The position numbers and the translations under genes are program-made. Below, piece after piece: positions 6,068-6,663 of a stretch of DNA of 6,663 nt (the first letter of the stretch is position 1; every line of letters begins with the position of its first letter). Location of the stretch: the NCBI GenBank assembly GCA_030730545.1, contig JANQUX010000203.1, forward strand, positions 1 to 6,663, in the 5' to 3' direction. This DNA is from Maribacter sp. (GTDB lineage Bacteria > Bacteroidota > Bacteroidia > Flavobacteriales > Flavobacteriaceae). Below the pieces are notes generated by a model. The model ran no database searches, was not told the DNA's origin, and saw only the letters and a program-made list of their open reading frames with translations.

Positions 6068-6663
6068 ATGCAAATGTTGACTAAAATTCCGAAGCAGTTT
6101 TACTTTTTTTTAGCTGTACTATTCATTCTAAACCTTATTCAATCTAGTTTTACGCAACTCATTTTTGATGAAGCTTATTACTGGTATTACAGTCAGAACA
6201 TGGCTTGGGGTTACTTTGACCATCCGCCGATGGTGGCGTTATTGGTGAAAATCAGCAGCTTCTTTTTTAATGACGAACTCGGTGTTCGTTTTATGAGTTG
6301 CGTATTGTCTGCAGTGAATATCATTCTACTTTGGCTCATGATAGACAACCCAAAAAAGAATGATTATATCAAGCAATTTTTTGTTCTGGTTTTTTCGATG
6401 ACGCTGTTAAATGCCTATGGCTTTTTCACTCTACCAGATACTCCCCTATTATTTTTTACAAGTTGCTTTTTATTGACCTACAAGCATTTTTTAAAGAAGC
6501 CAAACCTTTCTATCGCCATTGTTATGGGCATTTTTATGGCTGCCTTAATGTACAGTAAGTATCATGCAGTTCTGGTCATATTTTTTGTACTACTATCAAA
6601 CCTTAAACTTACCACTAACAAATATGCTTGGCTTGCCGTTGCAGTCGCCTTATTTTGTTACAT
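6068..6663 (+). CDS. GT39/PMT-like membrane glycosyltransferase, 3' end outside window
   Basis: The reading frame is open from ATG 6068 to the window edge (198 codons plus 2 nt), so the gene is cut by the window and not broken. It encodes a hydrophobic multi-pass inner-membrane protein: a helix at about 11-29, a loop, then helices near 75-92, 104-122, 126-138, 148-162 and onward. The first extracytoplasmic loop carries FDEAYYWYYSQ with D34-E35, the catalytic-type acidic pair of PMT/ArnT-like GT-C enzymes, followed by WGYFDHPPM (47-55). A second conserved Asp is D124 in LPDTPLLFF, and YSKYHAVL (162-169) matches a further family segment. Such enzymes transfer a sugar from a polyprenyl-phosphate donor to protein, lipid A or another acceptor on the periplasmic side; the acceptor is unknown here. 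ATG 6074 (Met3) is an alternative start. It diverges from the GT2 gene, a likely donor synthase. Confidence 0.9.
   Translation, partial: MQMLTKIPKQFYFFLAVLFILNLIQSSFTQLIFDEAYYWYYSQNMAWGYFDHPPMVALLVKISSFFFNDELGVRFMSCVLSAVNIILLWLMIDNPKKNDYIKQFFVLVFSMTLLNAYGFFTLPDTPLLFFTSCFLLTYKHFLKKPNLSIAIVMGIFMAALMYSKYHAVLVIFFVLLSNLKLTTNKYAWLAVAVALFCY

Noticed and set aside
1..6663. Search for CRISPR arrays, tRNA or rRNA genes, insertion sequences, toxin-antitoxin or defence genes
   Set aside because: No repeat-spacer pattern, transposase, terminal repeats, RNA-gene signature or defence-type domain was seen; the window is filled with housekeeping and envelope genes.

Overview
The window reads as ordinary chromosomal DNA of a member of the Flavobacteriaceae (phylum Bacteroidota), probably a marine or environmental one. 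The evidence is the low GC content, the small lipoproteins with CDK- or CSNDD-type N-termini, a DUF4296 lipoprotein, the near absence of Shine-Dalgarno sequences, and repeated matches to the Bacteroidota -7 promoter element TAnnTTTG. Genus cannot be decided from the sequence.

Layout. Positions 27-2346 are read on the minus strand: tyrS (tyrosyl-tRNA synthetase) comes first, followed by two small lipoprotein genes of unknown function. A 104-bp divergent gap (2347-2450) separates tyrS from a plus-strand NAD-dependent epimerase/dehydratase-family gene (2451-3458). That gene converges on, and overlaps by 20 bp, a second minus-strand operon (5938 down to 3439): a polyprenol-phosphate-mannose-synthase-like GT2 glycosyltransferase, a pyrC-type dihydroorotase, and a DUF4296 lipoprotein. 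The three are packed with gaps of +2 and -4 bp. A second divergent gap (5939-6067) leads to a plus-strand multi-pass GT39/PMT-like glycosyltransferase that runs off the right edge.

How the genes relate. The GT2 enzyme would make a polyprenyl-phosphate sugar and the divergent GT39 enzyme belongs to a superfamily that uses such donors, so these two are a plausible donor-maker and donor-user pair for glycosylation of envelope or secreted molecules. The dihydroorotase (pyrimidine synthesis) and tyrS (translation) are housekeeping genes. The lipoproteins and the epimerase have no assignable substrate.

I see no mobile element, CRISPR array, phage gene, RNA gene or defence system. I do not find a novel system here. 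The points most worth checking are the Gln in place of the first metal-binding His of the dihydroorotase, the GT2/GT39 pairing, the DUF4296 gene coupled to pyrC, and promoter boxes that suggest a leaderless or nearly leaderless epimerase mRNA. No gap between genes exceeds 130 bp.
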